Assembly (NCBI RefSeq): GCF_001704155.1 | Contig: NZ_CP016294.1 | Location: 2,415,501 to 2,479,500 of the forward strand | Direction: 5' to 3' | DNA length: 64,000 nucleotides | Source: Stenotrophomonas rhizophila | Lineage (GTDB): Bacteria; Pseudomonadota; Gammaproteobacteria; Xanthomonadales; Xanthomonadaceae | Shown here: positions 43,611 to 52,230 of the stretch, piece after piece | Numbering within the stretch: position 1 is the first letter of the stretch | Layout of the letters: each line of letters opens with the position of its first letter | Notes under the pieces: generated by a model | Seen by the model: only the letters and a program-made list of their open reading frames with translations | Told to the model about the DNA's origin: nothing | Database searches by the model: none | Program-made: the position numbers and the translations under genes

Positions 43611-44585
43611 TCACGGGCGCAGCAGCACCTTGCCGTTGCGGCCCGGTTCGAGGCTGGCTTTCGCCGCTTCGGCTACCTGATCCAGCCCGAACACGGCGTC
43701 TACAGGCAGGCTCAACCCGCCCGTGGCGGCCAGCTTCAGCAGCTCGCCCACCAGCGCACGTTTCTTCTCCGGGGCCATGTTCTGGCTCACCTTGCTGCCC
43801 CAGAAGCCCTTCACCACGGCCTGCTTGAAGATCACATCACCAGAACCCAGCTGCATCGGCTCGCCGGTCATCGAGCCGAACGACACCAGCGTGCCGCCCT
43901 CGCCCAGCAGGCCCAGCAACTCGCCGCTGGCGCGCCCGCCGACCGAATCGACCGCCGCCGCCGCACCCTCGCCTACCCGCGCCTGCACCTGCGCCAGCCA
44001 GTCCGCCTGCGTGGTGGAAATCGTGTCGTCGATGCCCAGCGCCGCCATTTCGGCCACGCCCGCATCGCGCCGCACCAGGTTCACGCAGTGCACGCCACGC
44101 GCCTTGGCCAGCATCGCCAACGCCTTGCCGACCGCACCGTTGGCCGCGTTCTGCACGATCCACTGGCCGGCGTCCACCTGCAGGAATTCCAGCAGCATCA
44201 ACGCGCTGAGCGGCATGGCGATCAGCTGCGCGGCCGTTTCATCGTTGATGCTGTCCGGCATCGGAATCACCATCCGCGCCGGCGCAATGAACTGTTCGGC
44301 CCAGGTGCCATGCACCGACGCCGCACTGACCCGCTGCCCGACCTGCAGGCTGGTCACGCCCTCGCCCAGCGCGTCGATCACGCCGGTGCCTTCGCTGCCG
44401 CCGATGGCAGGCAGCTCGGGCTTGTAGCCGTACTGGCCGCGCACGGTCCACAGGTCATGGTTGTGGATCGGCGCCAGCACGGTGCGGATGCGCACCTCGC
44501 CCTCACCGGGTTCAGGCGTGGCGGCCTCACCGCCATGCAGGACGACGGTCGGGTCACCAAACTGTTCATGCAATGCAGCGCGCAT
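43611..44585 (-). CDS. Zinc-independent MDR-family alcohol/quinone reductase
   Basis: The protein has 324 residues. N-terminal GroES-like domain (IHNHDLWTVRGQYGYKPELPAIGGSEGTGVI) and a Rossmann part with QNAANGAVGKALAMLAKARGV and SVGGRASGELLGLLGEGGTLVSFG. It resembles enoyl-reductase/quinone-oxidoreductase members of the MDR superfamily and lacks the Cys clusters of zinc ADHs. NADPH-dependent reduction of an alkene or quinone is expected. Ribosome binding site AGGAG lies 6 nt before the ATG. The TspO-like gene lies upstream with 14 nt between. Confidence 0.88.
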   Translation of the reverse strand: MRAALHEQFGDPTVVLHGGEAATPEPGEGEVRIRTVLAPIHNHDLWTVRGQYGYKPELPAIGGSEGTGVIDALGEGVTSLQVGQRVSAASVHGTWAEQFIAPARMVIPMPDSINDETAAQLIAMPLSALMLLEFLQVDAGQWIVQNAANGAVGKALAMLAKARGVHCVNLVRRDAGVAEMAALGIDDTISTTQADWLAQVQARVGEGAAAAVDSVGGRASGELLGLLGEGGTLVSFGSMTGEPMQLGSGDVIFKQAVVKGFWGSKVSQNMAPEKKRALVGELLKLAATGGLSLPVDAVFGLDQVAEAAKASLEPGRNGKVLLRP

Positions 44586-44599
44586 GCGAATCTCCTGTA

Positions 44600-45376
44600 T
44601 CAACGACGATGGCGGTGTGCGGCGACCACGCCCACGCGCGGTGCGCGCCAGGCCCGGGTGCGCAGCAGCAGGGTCTGCAGCACCAGCAGCGCGGCCACGG
44701 CCAGCGCCAGCACCGCAACGGTATCGGCACCCGGCAGGCGCCAGCCGGATTGCTTGATGTACACGCCCACCAGCGCCCAGATCACCGCCGCCGGGTAGGC
44801 GAAGTGCCCACGCAGGCGGTAATTCATCACCCATGCGAGCAGCGTGGCCAGCGCCAGCAGCACCACGCTCCACGACAGCATGTCGCCAGTCGGCAGCCAC
44901 TGGTAGGCCACGATCACCTGGGCGGTGTTCAGGAAGGCGGCCATGGTCAGCCAGCCCGCGTGCAGCGCCAGCGGATAGGCGGCGAAGGCGCGCTGCCCGG
45001 CACTGGCGGTGGCCGGCGCCGCGCGTACCGCAGCAACCAGCAGGCACACCAGCGCCAGCCAGATGATGGCCAGCGCCGGCAGGAACGCCTGGTTGGAGAA
45101 CACCGGCATCCACGCCGCCGTCAGCGCGAACCCGGCGGCGGCCCAGCCGCGCGCGCCGGCAATGTCATCGGGCCGGCGCTGGCGCAGCTGCCACAGCCCG
45201 AAGGCCACGTCCCACAGGAAGATCAGGCCCCAGATCGAAAACGCATAGCCGGCCGCGACCAGCAACGTGGGATAGCGGTCGGAGATCGCACCGTTGGTCG
45301 GGCCGAACTGACCGGTCTGGGACAACCACGCCACCAGCGGCATGGCCAAGGCGGCCAACAATACGATCCAGCGCAT
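44600..45376 (-). CDS. TspO/MBR-like tryptophan-rich membrane protein
   Basis: The protein has 258 residues with about eight helices, rich in Trp. AGYAFSIWGLIFLWDVAFGLWQ, WMPVFSNQAFLPA and LSWSVVLLALATLLAWVMNYRLRG fit the tryptophan-rich sensory protein group, which is longer than classic five-helix TspO. TspO proteins bind porphyrins and take part in stress control. I chose the internal ATG with GGAG 7 nt before it over one six codons upstream. It probably shares a transcript with the reductase downstream. Confidence 0.75.
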   Translation of the reverse strand: MRWIVLLAALAMPLVAWLSQTGQFGPTNGAISDRYPTLLVAAGYAFSIWGLIFLWDVAFGLWQLRQRRPDDIAGARGWAAAGFALTAAWMPVFSNQAFLPALAIIWLALVCLLVAAVRAAPATASAGQRAFAAYPLALHAGWLTMAAFLNTAQVIVAYQWLPTGDMLSWSVVLLALATLLAWVMNYRLRGHFAYPAAVIWALVGVYIKQSGWRLPGADTVAVLALAVAALLVLQTLLLRTRAWRAPRVGVVAAHRHRR

Positions 45377-45435
45377 GCATCCACTCCAGCTCAAAGAGCA
45401 CCGACCATACGCGCATTGCGGTTAAGAAGATGCCA

Positions 45436-47076
45436 TCAACCCAACGCCGGATGCTCGTGACCGTGCTGCAACGCCTTCAAGGCGCCGGTGCCGCCTACGA
45501 AATGACGCACGATCGGCGCGTGCTCGTTGCGGTGCAGCGCCCTGACCTTCTCCTGCAGGGTCCGGTCTTCAGCGGTGACCCGCTCATGCTGGCGCAGGTG
45601 CTCGATCCAGGACGCGGTCACGAAATATTCCAGGTGGATGCCCGGCGTGGCCACGTCCTCGGCCACGCCCCAGATCACCGCGCCATCGCGGCGGCGGGTA
45701 CGGCCGAGCTCGCCCAGCAGCGCATGGAACGCGGCGCGGTCGGCATCATCGATGTGGTACTCCACCGTCACCAGCACCGGGCCGCGGTCGTGGGTGACCG
45801 GCACCGCCAGCTCGGGCGCAGGCCAATGCCCGGCCGGGCGCAGGTCCAGTTCCTCGCTGCCGGCGATGCGCACGCGCCACACCAGCAACCCGCCGATCAC
45901 CGCGCCCACCGCCGCGAGGGTCAGCGCCAGCGGAATCGAGGTGCGCTGGGCAATGCTGCCCCAGCTCAACCCACCGGCAGCCATGCCCAGCGAGAACACC
46001 ATGATGTACAGCGACAGCGCACGCGCCCGCACCCACGCCGGCACCGCGGTCTGCGCGGCGATCTGCAGCGAGGACAGCACCGTGATCCAGGCAAACCCGT
46101 TCACCAGCATCGCCAGCGGCAACAGCGCCATGTGCCGCAGCCAGGCCAGCCCGAACAGGCTCAGCGCGCAGGCGAGCGTGGCCAGCAGCACCAGCAGGTC
46201 ACGGTCCAGCCGCGCGCGCAGGCTCGGCAGCACCAGCGCGCCGCTGACCGCACCGATGCCGATGCAGCCCAGCAGCAGCCCGTACGTGCCTGCCCCGCCG
46301 TGCAGTTCGCTGCGTACCACCAGCGGCAGCAGCGCGGTCACCGCGCTGGCGAAGAAGAAGAACCCGGCCGACTTGATCAGTACCGCCTGCAGGCGGCCGG
46401 CGCGCAACGCGTAGCGCACGCCGGCGCGCAGCCCGGCGCCGAAGCCCTCCGGCGGCAGGTTGGAAGCCGCCGCTTCCTGCTTCCAGTTGAACAGCACCCA
46501 CAGCATCGCCGCGAAACTCAGTGCGTTCAGGCCGAACGCCCAGCCCGCGCCCAGCTGCGCCACGATCAGGCCGCCGATGGCCGGGCCGAGCGAGCGCGCG
46601 ATGTTGATGCCGATCGAATTCAACGCCACCGCCGAGGCCAGCATCGGTCGCGGCACCAGCTCGGACACGATGGCGGCCTGTGCCGGCATCGCCATGGCTG
46701 CGCCACAGCCCATCGCGAAGGTCAGCAGGACCAGCAGCGGGGGCGTGAGCATGCCCAGTGCCGTCAGGGTGGCCAGCGTGGCGGCCACCAGCAGCATCCA
46801 GCCCTGGGTGAACAGCAGGTAGCGCCGGCGGTCGACGATGTCGGCCAGCGTGCCGGCGACCAGCGCCAGCAGCACCACCGGCACCGTGGTGGCCGACTGC
46901 ACCAGCGCCACCATCAGCGGCGATCCGGTGCGCTCGGCCATCACCCAGGCGGCGGCAACGTCATTGACCCAGGTGCCGACGTTGCTGCCCAGGATGGCCA
47001 GCCACATCGCGCGGAACAGCCGGATCTTCAGCGGCGACCACGCGCCGGGGGCGGCGTTGTCATGTGTGTTTACCAT
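45436..47076 (-). CDS. MFS_3 transporter with C-terminal ABM-like domain
   Basis: The protein has 546 residues. Twelve helices (about 15-410) of the enterobactin-exporter-like MFS_3 family (RLFRAMWLAILGSNVGTWVND, SELVPRPMLASAVALNSIGINIARSLGPAIGG) are followed by a cytoplasmic domain of about 110 residues (VLVTVEYHIDDADRAAFHALL, IHLEYFVTASWIEHLRQHERV) that looks like an antibiotic-biosynthesis-monooxygenase fold; this combination is known for the family. The ATG has AGGAG 7 nt before it and overlaps the porin stop by 7 nt. As last gene of the hydrolase operon it should carry a substrate or product. Confidence 0.83.
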   Translation of the reverse strand: MVNTHDNAAPGAWSPLKIRLFRAMWLAILGSNVGTWVNDVAAAWVMAERTGSPLMVALVQSATTVPVVLLALVAGTLADIVDRRRYLLFTQGWMLLVAATLATLTALGMLTPPLLVLLTFAMGCGAAMAMPAQAAIVSELVPRPMLASAVALNSIGINIARSLGPAIGGLIVAQLGAGWAFGLNALSFAAMLWVLFNWKQEAAASNLPPEGFGAGLRAGVRYALRAGRLQAVLIKSAGFFFFASAVTALLPLVVRSELHGGAGTYGLLLGCIGIGAVSGALVLPSLRARLDRDLLVLLATLACALSLFGLAWLRHMALLPLAMLVNGFAWITVLSSLQIAAQTAVPAWVRARALSLYIMVFSLGMAAGGLSWGSIAQRTSIPLALTLAAVGAVIGGLLVWRVRIAGSEELDLRPAGHWPAPELAVPVTHDRGPVLVTVEYHIDDADRAAFHALLGELGRTRRRDGAVIWGVAEDVATPGIHLEYFVTASWIEHLRQHERVTAEDRTLQEKVRALHRNEHAPIVRHFVGGTGALKALQHGHEHPALG

Positions 47077-48368
47077 TTCCATGCTCCTACTACCGATGCA
47101 AACAGGGTGTCGCGGCCGCTGGCCGCGCGCAGGCCGGGACCGGCCTCGAACCAGGCCAGCTGGCCTTTCCAGGTCCAGTGGTCGCTGGCCTCCCAGCTGG
47201 TTTCCCACTTGTACTGCTGGCCGATGCGGCGCGGCGTGCCGGCCGTGCCCGGCACCGCGGCCAGTGGCGCCGGCGTGGTGTAGACCGCGTCGCTGCGGCG
47301 ATGCTTCCACGCCAGTTGCCAGCCGATGTCGGTGGTCAGGCCCGGGCGCAGGGTCAAGGTCAGCGTCGGCTGCACGTCCATCAGGTTGGCCGGCGCCAGC
47401 AGGCTGGCTTCGCTGAAGTACGCCGACTTGGGGTACATCGCATTGAAGGTGTTCAAGCGGCCATCGCCGGGGTCCTGGTCGCCACTGGCGATGTCCAGCT
47501 TGACGCCCAGCCGCGGCTGCCAGCGCCGCGCGGGCCAGCGCAGCCCGCTGTCGGTGGCCAGCGTCCAGGCACGGATCGCCAGGTTGCCCTGGGCACGCGA
47601 CAGGGTGCCGCGCTGCGCGACCAGCTCGATGTTGGCGTCCCAGCGTGGCTGCAGCACGAACGCGCGCGTGCCGAGCGAGGTACGGCGTTCGTCGCCGACC
47701 GCGCTGGCGAAGCGTGCGCCATCGCGACCGTAGTCGAGCACGTACAGGTCGATGCCGGTGCCCGGCCGCCCAGGCTGCCAGGTGGCGTAGCTGCCGAGCA
47801 GGTACTGGTCACGGTCGCCGCGGTCATCGAAGGCGCCGCTGCGGTTGTCGACCGGGCGTAGCGCCATCACGTCGAGCTTCAGTGCGCCCTGTTGCCACCG
47901 CCCGCGCACGCCATCGAACGCCAGCCGGATGTTGGGCCCATCGCGCACCGAAAGCAGGCGCGAGCTGCCATAAGCGGCCTCCTGCCGGCCGAGTTGCCAC
48001 GTTGCATGGTCGCCCTGCCAGCGCACGAAGCCCTGCTGCAGGTCGAGCGCGCCCTGGTCGGTGCCGCCGGGCCCGCCGGCGCGCCCCTGCTCTGCATGCA
48101 CGCCAAGCTGCACCAGCCCATCCCAGCGACCGCGGTGCGCCGCCACCGACCCCAGCGCGCGCAGCAGGCCGTATCCGTCCTCTCTACCCTGTATGCCGAA
48201 CCGGGTCGGGTCGTAATACATGCCACGCAGGCGCAGCGAGGTATCCACCTGCACCTCACCGCCGCCGTCCAGCGCGATGCAGCGACCGGTATCGCCCGGC
48301 GTGCAGGCAGATGCCAGCGGCGGCAGTGCCGTCGCCAACGCCAGGCTCAGAACGCGAAGCACGAACAT
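47070..48368 (-). CDS. Alginate-export-type outer-membrane porin
   Basis: The protein has 432 residues with a signal peptide (MFVLRVLSLALATALPPLASA). The mature part is made of amphipathic strands ending in SVVGAWKW with a terminal Trp, as in outer-membrane barrels; VQVDTSLRLRGMYYD, HATWQLGRQEAAYGSSRLLS and LKLDVMALRPVDNRSGAFDD fit the alginate-export porin family. It would let the substrate of the operon cross the outer membrane. Its start overlaps the end of the amidohydrolase gene by 22 nt, which is long for a coupled pair. Confidence 0.82.
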   Translation of the reverse strand: MFVLRVLSLALATALPPLASACTPGDTGRCIALDGGGEVQVDTSLRLRGMYYDPTRFGIQGREDGYGLLRALGSVAAHRGRWDGLVQLGVHAEQGRAGGPGGTDQGALDLQQGFVRWQGDHATWQLGRQEAAYGSSRLLSVRDGPNIRLAFDGVRGRWQQGALKLDVMALRPVDNRSGAFDDRGDRDQYLLGSYATWQPGRPGTGIDLYVLDYGRDGARFASAVGDERRTSLGTRAFVLQPRWDANIELVAQRGTLSRAQGNLAIRAWTLATDSGLRWPARRWQPRLGVKLDIASGDQDPGDGRLNTFNAMYPKSAYFSEASLLAPANLMDVQPTLTLTLRPGLTTDIGWQLAWKHRRSDAVYTTPAPLAAVPGTAGTPRRIGQQYKWETSWEASDHWTWKGQLAWFEAGPGLRAASGRDTLFASVVGAWKW

Positions 48369-50296
48369 CCCAGCGCGCCCCAGAACGCAGTGGGCGCGTC
48401 GGTCGGCACCGGGTGCGCTGCTGCATGGCCGTGGCCGTGGGTGCGGCAGGCGCCGCCGTGGGCGTGCGCATGCGCGACCAGGCCGGTGGCGGCACCACCC
48501 ACGTGGTACCCGCCAAAGCGGTTCACCGGCGACCAGTCCGGCATCGCCGGAGGAAGGGTCGGCGCAAGCGGGGCAAAGTCGCCATCGCCGTACACCACCC
48601 GCCCGCCGACCACGGTCAGCACGCTGGTGATATCGGCGATGCCGGCATCGTCCACCGAGAAGAAGTCCGACGAGAGCACGCAGAAGTCGGCCAGCTGGCC
48701 GACCGCCAGCGTGCCCTTGCGGCCCTCGTCGCCGGAGAACCAGGCACTGCCCTGCGTCCACAGCCGCAGCGCCTCTTCGCGCTCGAGCAGGTTCTCTTCG
48801 CCATACAGCGCCAGTCCGCCGACGGTGCGACCGGTGACCAGCCAGGACAGCGCCACCCACGGGTTGTAGCTGGCCACGCGGGTGGCGTCGGTGCCGGCAC
48901 CGACCGGAACGCCGGCCTGCAGCATGCGCCGTACCGGAGGCGTGTGGCGTGCGGCGTCGGCGCCGTAGCGCTGCACGAACGCCTCGCCCTGGTAGGCCAT
49001 GCGGTGCTGGATCGCCAGGCCACCGCCGAGCGCGCGGATGCGGTCGATGTTGCGCGGGGTGATGGTTTCGGCATGGTCGATGAACCAGTGCAGGCCATCG
49101 AACGGGATCTCGCGGTTGACCTGCTCATACACATCCAGGATGCGGTCGATGCTCTCGTCATAGGTGGCATGGATGCGGAACGGCCAGCGCTTTTCCACCA
49201 GCAGCTTGACCACTTCCTCCAGTTCCGGCTCCATGCCCGGCGGCAGTTCCGGTCGCGGCTCGTTGAACAGTTCGAAGTCGGCCGCGGAGAACACCAGCAT
49301 CTCGCCCGCACCGTTGTGGCGCAGCAGGTCGTCGCCCTGACGCGGGGCCAGGATCTCGCTCCAGTGCTGGAAGTCCTGCGCTTCCTTGCCCTTGTTCTGG
49401 GTGAACAGGTTGTAGGCGATGCGCACCGTCAGCTCGCCGTCGCGGTGCAGCTGCTCGATGACCTGGTAGTCCTCGGGGTAGTTCTGGAACCCACCGCCGG
49501 CATCGATCACCGAGGTGATCCCCAGCCGGTTCAGCTCGCGCATGAAATGCCGGGTCGAGTTGGCCTGGTATTCGATCGGCAGGCGCGGGCCCTTGGCCAA
49601 GGTCGCGTAGAGGATCAGTGCGTTGGGCTTGGCCAGCAGCAGCCCGGTGGGATTGCCCAGGCTGTCGCGCACGATCTGCCCGCCCGGCGGGTCCGGCGTG
49701 GTCTTGTCGTAGCCGCAGGCGCGCAGCGCGGCGCGGTTGAGCAGCGCGCGGTCGTACAGGTGCAGCAGGAACACCGGCGTATCCGGCGCGATGGCGTTGA
49801 GCTCGGCCAGCGTCGGCAGGCGTTTTTCCACGAACTGCTCGGCGGTGAATCCGCCCACCACGCGCACCCACTGCGGTGCCGGCGTGATGTCGACCTGCGC
49901 TTTGAGCATGGCCATGGCGTCGGCCAGCGAGCGCAGCCCGTCCCAGCGCAGTTCCAGGTTGTAGTTGAGGCCACCACGGATCAGGTGCGTGTGGCTGTCG
50001 TTGAGCCCGGGCACCAGGCGGCGGCCGCCCGCGTCGATCACGGTTGCCTCGGCCAGTCCGGCGCGCACCTCGGCTTCGGTGCCGATCGCGACGATGCGCC
50101 CGTCCACCACCGCCAGTGCGTCGGCCTGCGGCAGGCGCGGGTCCAGCGTGGTGATGCGGGCATTGCGGATGAGCAGCGTGGTCATGGGTTTCTCCGGGTG
50201 CGTGGCGAAGGCGCGACCGGCCAGGCCCAGCGCCATCGCGGCGCCGGCGCCGAGCAGCAGGTCGCGGCGTGCAGGAAGGGGCGGATCACGGGACAT
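48347..50296 (-). CDS. Tat-exported amidohydrolase (YtcJ-like)
   Basis: The protein has 649 residues. Twin-arginine signal (ARRDLLLGAGAAMALGLAG) followed by an amidohydrolase-3 barrel: NDSHTHLIRGG with two metal-binding His, HLYD, HATYDESID, WFIDHAETITPRN, and GTDATRVASYNPW with the metal-binding Asp. The last 50 residues are His-rich (VAHAHAHGG, HGHGHAAAH) and may hold metal. Substrates of this group are N-acylated or cyclic amides; the precise one is unknown. An internal ATG after the signal (MTTLLIRNARI) would give a cytoplasmic form. Confidence 0.88.
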   Translation of the reverse strand: MSRDPPLPARRDLLLGAGAAMALGLAGRAFATHPEKPMTTLLIRNARITTLDPRLPQADALAVVDGRIVAIGTEAEVRAGLAEATVIDAGGRRLVPGLNDSHTHLIRGGLNYNLELRWDGLRSLADAMAMLKAQVDITPAPQWVRVVGGFTAEQFVEKRLPTLAELNAIAPDTPVFLLHLYDRALLNRAALRACGYDKTTPDPPGGQIVRDSLGNPTGLLLAKPNALILYATLAKGPRLPIEYQANSTRHFMRELNRLGITSVIDAGGGFQNYPEDYQVIEQLHRDGELTVRIAYNLFTQNKGKEAQDFQHWSEILAPRQGDDLLRHNGAGEMLVFSAADFELFNEPRPELPPGMEPELEEVVKLLVEKRWPFRIHATYDESIDRILDVYEQVNREIPFDGLHWFIDHAETITPRNIDRIRALGGGLAIQHRMAYQGEAFVQRYGADAARHTPPVRRMLQAGVPVGAGTDATRVASYNPWVALSWLVTGRTVGGLALYGEENLLEREEALRLWTQGSAWFSGDEGRKGTLAVGQLADFCVLSSDFFSVDDAGIADITSVLTVVGGRVVYGDGDFAPLAPTLPPAMPDWSPVNRFGGYHVGGAATGLVAHAHAHGGACRTHGHGHAAAHPVPTDAPTAFWGALGCSCFAF

Positions 50297-50309
50297 GGGG
50301 ACACTCCGC

Positions 50310-50714
50310 TCACGTCGAATGCAGCGCTAGGGCGCCGGGGCCAGCCAGGGCAATGGCCGACAGGGCCAGTGTCCAGAACAAGGGATACTCGATCCCGCCA
50401 CGCATCCAGAACCAGCCCTTGGGCAGGGCCAGCACGGCGGTCATGGCCAGGAACAGCGCGGCAACCGCAGCCGCCACGCGCGCCTGCCAGCCCAGCAGCA
50501 CGGCCAGGCCGGAAAGCACCTGCACCACGGCCAGCAGCAGTGGCACCGGTGCCGGCGCCGGCAGGTGGTACCCGCGCAGTTCCTCGGCAAAACCGGCCAG
50601 CCCGGGCCCCCCGAACCAGCCGAACAGCTTGCCCAGCGCGTGCGGCAGCAGGAATCCGCCTGCCGCCAGCCGCAGCACCAGCAGCCCCAGATCCAGGCCA
50701 GTGGCGCCGCCCAT
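50310..50714 (-). CDS. DoxX-family membrane protein
   Basis: The protein has 134 residues and four helices. DLGLLVLRLAAGGFLLPHALGKLFGWFGG at the start and GGIEYPLFWTLALSAIAL at the end are typical for DoxX. Members take part in redox or thiosulfate metabolism; here it probably supports the operon's oxidation step. It starts 2 nt after the stop of the YcaC-like gene and ends 13 nt before the amidohydrolase start. Confidence 0.85.
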   Translation of the reverse strand: MGGATGLDLGLLVLRLAAGGFLLPHALGKLFGWFGGPGLAGFAEELRGYHLPAPAPVPLLLAVVQVLSGLAVLLGWQARVAAAVAALFLAMTAVLALPKGWFWMRGGIEYPLFWTLALSAIALAGPGALALHST

Positions 50715-50716
50715 GC

Positions 50717-51373
50717 TCAGTGGCCGCCTTCCTGTGCGCCGAACATGCTCCTGGCGTACTGGATGCCCAGGCCATAGCCGCCGGCGTGTTCGCGGGCGAT
50801 GCCGGTGGTGAGGTCGTAGGTGGCGCTGCGGCCCCAGTCGCGCTGCAGTTCCAGCAGGTACTGCACCGAGGTAAGCGGCACCGCGCCGGCCTGGATCATG
50901 CGGGTGACCGCACGCTCGTGCGCTTCGTCGCTGACATCGCCGCAGGCGTCGGTGATCACATACACCTCGAAGCCCTGGTCGATCGCCGACAGCGCCGGTC
51001 CGACGATGCAGACGCTGGTCCACAGGCCGGCGATGACCACGCGCTGCTTGCCGATGCGGTTGATCTCATCGATCACCGCCTGGTCTTCCCAGCAGTTCAT
51101 CGAGGTGCGGTCGAACACCTTCTGGCCGGGGAAGACAGGCGCGATCTCCGGAAACATCGGGCCGGAGAATGACTTTTCGGCCACGGTGGTCAGCACCACC
51201 GGCACCTTGAAGCCGGCGGCACCCTTGGCGATCAGCGCGACATTGTTGCGCAGCGCGGCGACATCGATGGTGCGCGTGGCGAACGCCATCTGCGACTGGA
51301 AGTCGATCAGCACCAGGGCGTGATCGGCAGGCGACAGCAGCGAGGCGCCGGGAACGGCGGTGGCGGTGGTCAT
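50717..51373 (-). CDS. YcaC-like isochorismatase-fold hydrolase
   Basis: The protein has 218 residues. Catalytic triad pattern: LVLIDFQSQMAFA (Asp), TTVAEKSFSGPMFPE (Lys), and IAGLWTSVCIVGPALSA (Cys), as in YcaC and related cysteine hydrolases. Substrates for this group are uncertain. I chose the ATG preceded by AAGGA at 7 nt rather than one ten codons upstream. It is the first gene of the five-gene minus-strand unit that runs to 45436. Confidence 0.87.
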   Translation of the reverse strand: MTTATAVPGASLLSPADHALVLIDFQSQMAFATRTIDVAALRNNVALIAKGAAGFKVPVVLTTVAEKSFSGPMFPEIAPVFPGQKVFDRTSMNCWEDQAVIDEINRIGKQRVVIAGLWTSVCIVGPALSAIDQGFEVYVITDACGDVSDEAHERAVTRMIQAGAVPLTSVQYLLELQRDWGRSATYDLTTGIAREHAGGYGLGIQYARSMFGAQEGGH

Positions 51374-51427
51374 GGGAAATCCTTGGTGGGCGGGTAAGGC
51401 CATGGTGGCGGCCGCGGCCCGGTTGCC

Positions 51428-51470
51428 CTACCCCCCTTGGGTGGTGAACGCAGCTACTCTTTTGGGGGAG
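51428..51470. promoter_or_regulatory. Two 17-bp direct repeats between the hydrolase operon and the regulator
   Basis: CTACCCCCCTTGGGTGG (51428-51444) and CTACTCTTTTGGGGGAG (51454-51470) are spaced 26 nt and share the pattern CTAC-pyrimidines-TTGGG-G-G. The first contains ACCC-N5-GGGT. They sit 55-80 nt before the hydrolase start and are candidate sites for the response regulator. Confidence 0.5.
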
Positions 51471-51556
51471 GCGCTCACCCGAAAGAGGGGGCGTGGCCGG
51501 CCCCGCGCCTGCGACAATCCTTCCCTGGCGCTGGCGGCGCACCCTGGAGATCCCGC

Positions 51557-52213
51557 ATGACCCCTTCCTCCCCGTCGATCGGCATCCTGGTGGTCGACGA
51601 CCATCCCCTGCTGCGCGATGGCCTGGCTGCCCTGCTGGACATGCAGCCGGACATGCGCCTGCTCGGGGAAGCCGCCGATGGCGAGGAGGCCGTGGCCCAG
51701 TACCTGGCCCTGCACCCGGACGTGGTGCTGATGGACCTGCAGCTGCCGGGCGTGGATGGCGTGGAAGCGATCACCCGCATCCGCCACCATGACCCGCGCG
51801 CGCGCATCATCGTGCTCACCACCTACCGCGGCGATGTGCGCGCGGTGCGCGCGCTGCAGGCCGGGGCCAGCGGCTACCTGCTCAAGGACATGCTGCGCCA
51901 CGAACTGGTGGACACCATCCGCACCGTGCACAGCGGCCGCCGCGCCGGCATTCCGGCCACCCTGGCCGCCAGCATCGCCGCGCACGTAGTGGAGGACAGC
52001 CTGTCCCCCCGCGAAACCGAAGTGCTGGGCCACGTCGCCAGCGGTCGCTCGAACAAGGGCATCGGCGAACAGATGCGCATCTCCGAACAGACGGTGAAGG
52101 CGCACATGAAGAACATCATGGAAAAGCTCGGGGCCCGCGACCGCACCCACGCGGTCACCCTGGCCCTCAAGCGCGGCATCATCAGCCTGGACGACGCCAC
52201 CCACGACCGCTAG
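51557..52213 (+). CDS. Orphan NarL/LuxR-type response regulator
   Basis: The protein has 218 residues: receiver domain with acidic pair D14-D15, phosphorylation site D60 (VVLMDLQLPG) and the Thr and Lys switch positions (VLTTYRGD, YLLKDML), and a C-terminal LuxR helix-turn-helix (LSPRETEVLGHVASGRSNKGIGEQMRISEQTVKAHMKNIMEKL). No sensor kinase is next to it. Divergent from the YcaC-DoxX-amidohydrolase-porin-MFS unit, which it probably controls. GGAG lies 7 nt before the ATG. Confidence 0.93.
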   Translation: MTPSSPSIGILVVDDHPLLRDGLAALLDMQPDMRLLGEAADGEEAVAQYLALHPDVVLMDLQLPGVDGVEAITRIRHHDPRARIIVLTTYRGDVRAVRALQAGASGYLLKDMLRHELVDTIRTVHSGRRAGIPATLAASIAAHVVEDSLSPRETEVLGHVASGRSNKGIGEQMRISEQTVKAHMKNIMEKLGARDRTHAVTLALKRGIISLDDATHDR

Positions 52214-52230
52214 GGCCGGCAACCGCGGCC

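Noticed and set aside
47645..51172. A 1175-codon plus-strand open frame opposite the amidohydrolase operon
   Set aside because: It spans several real genes on the other strand and shows no domain.
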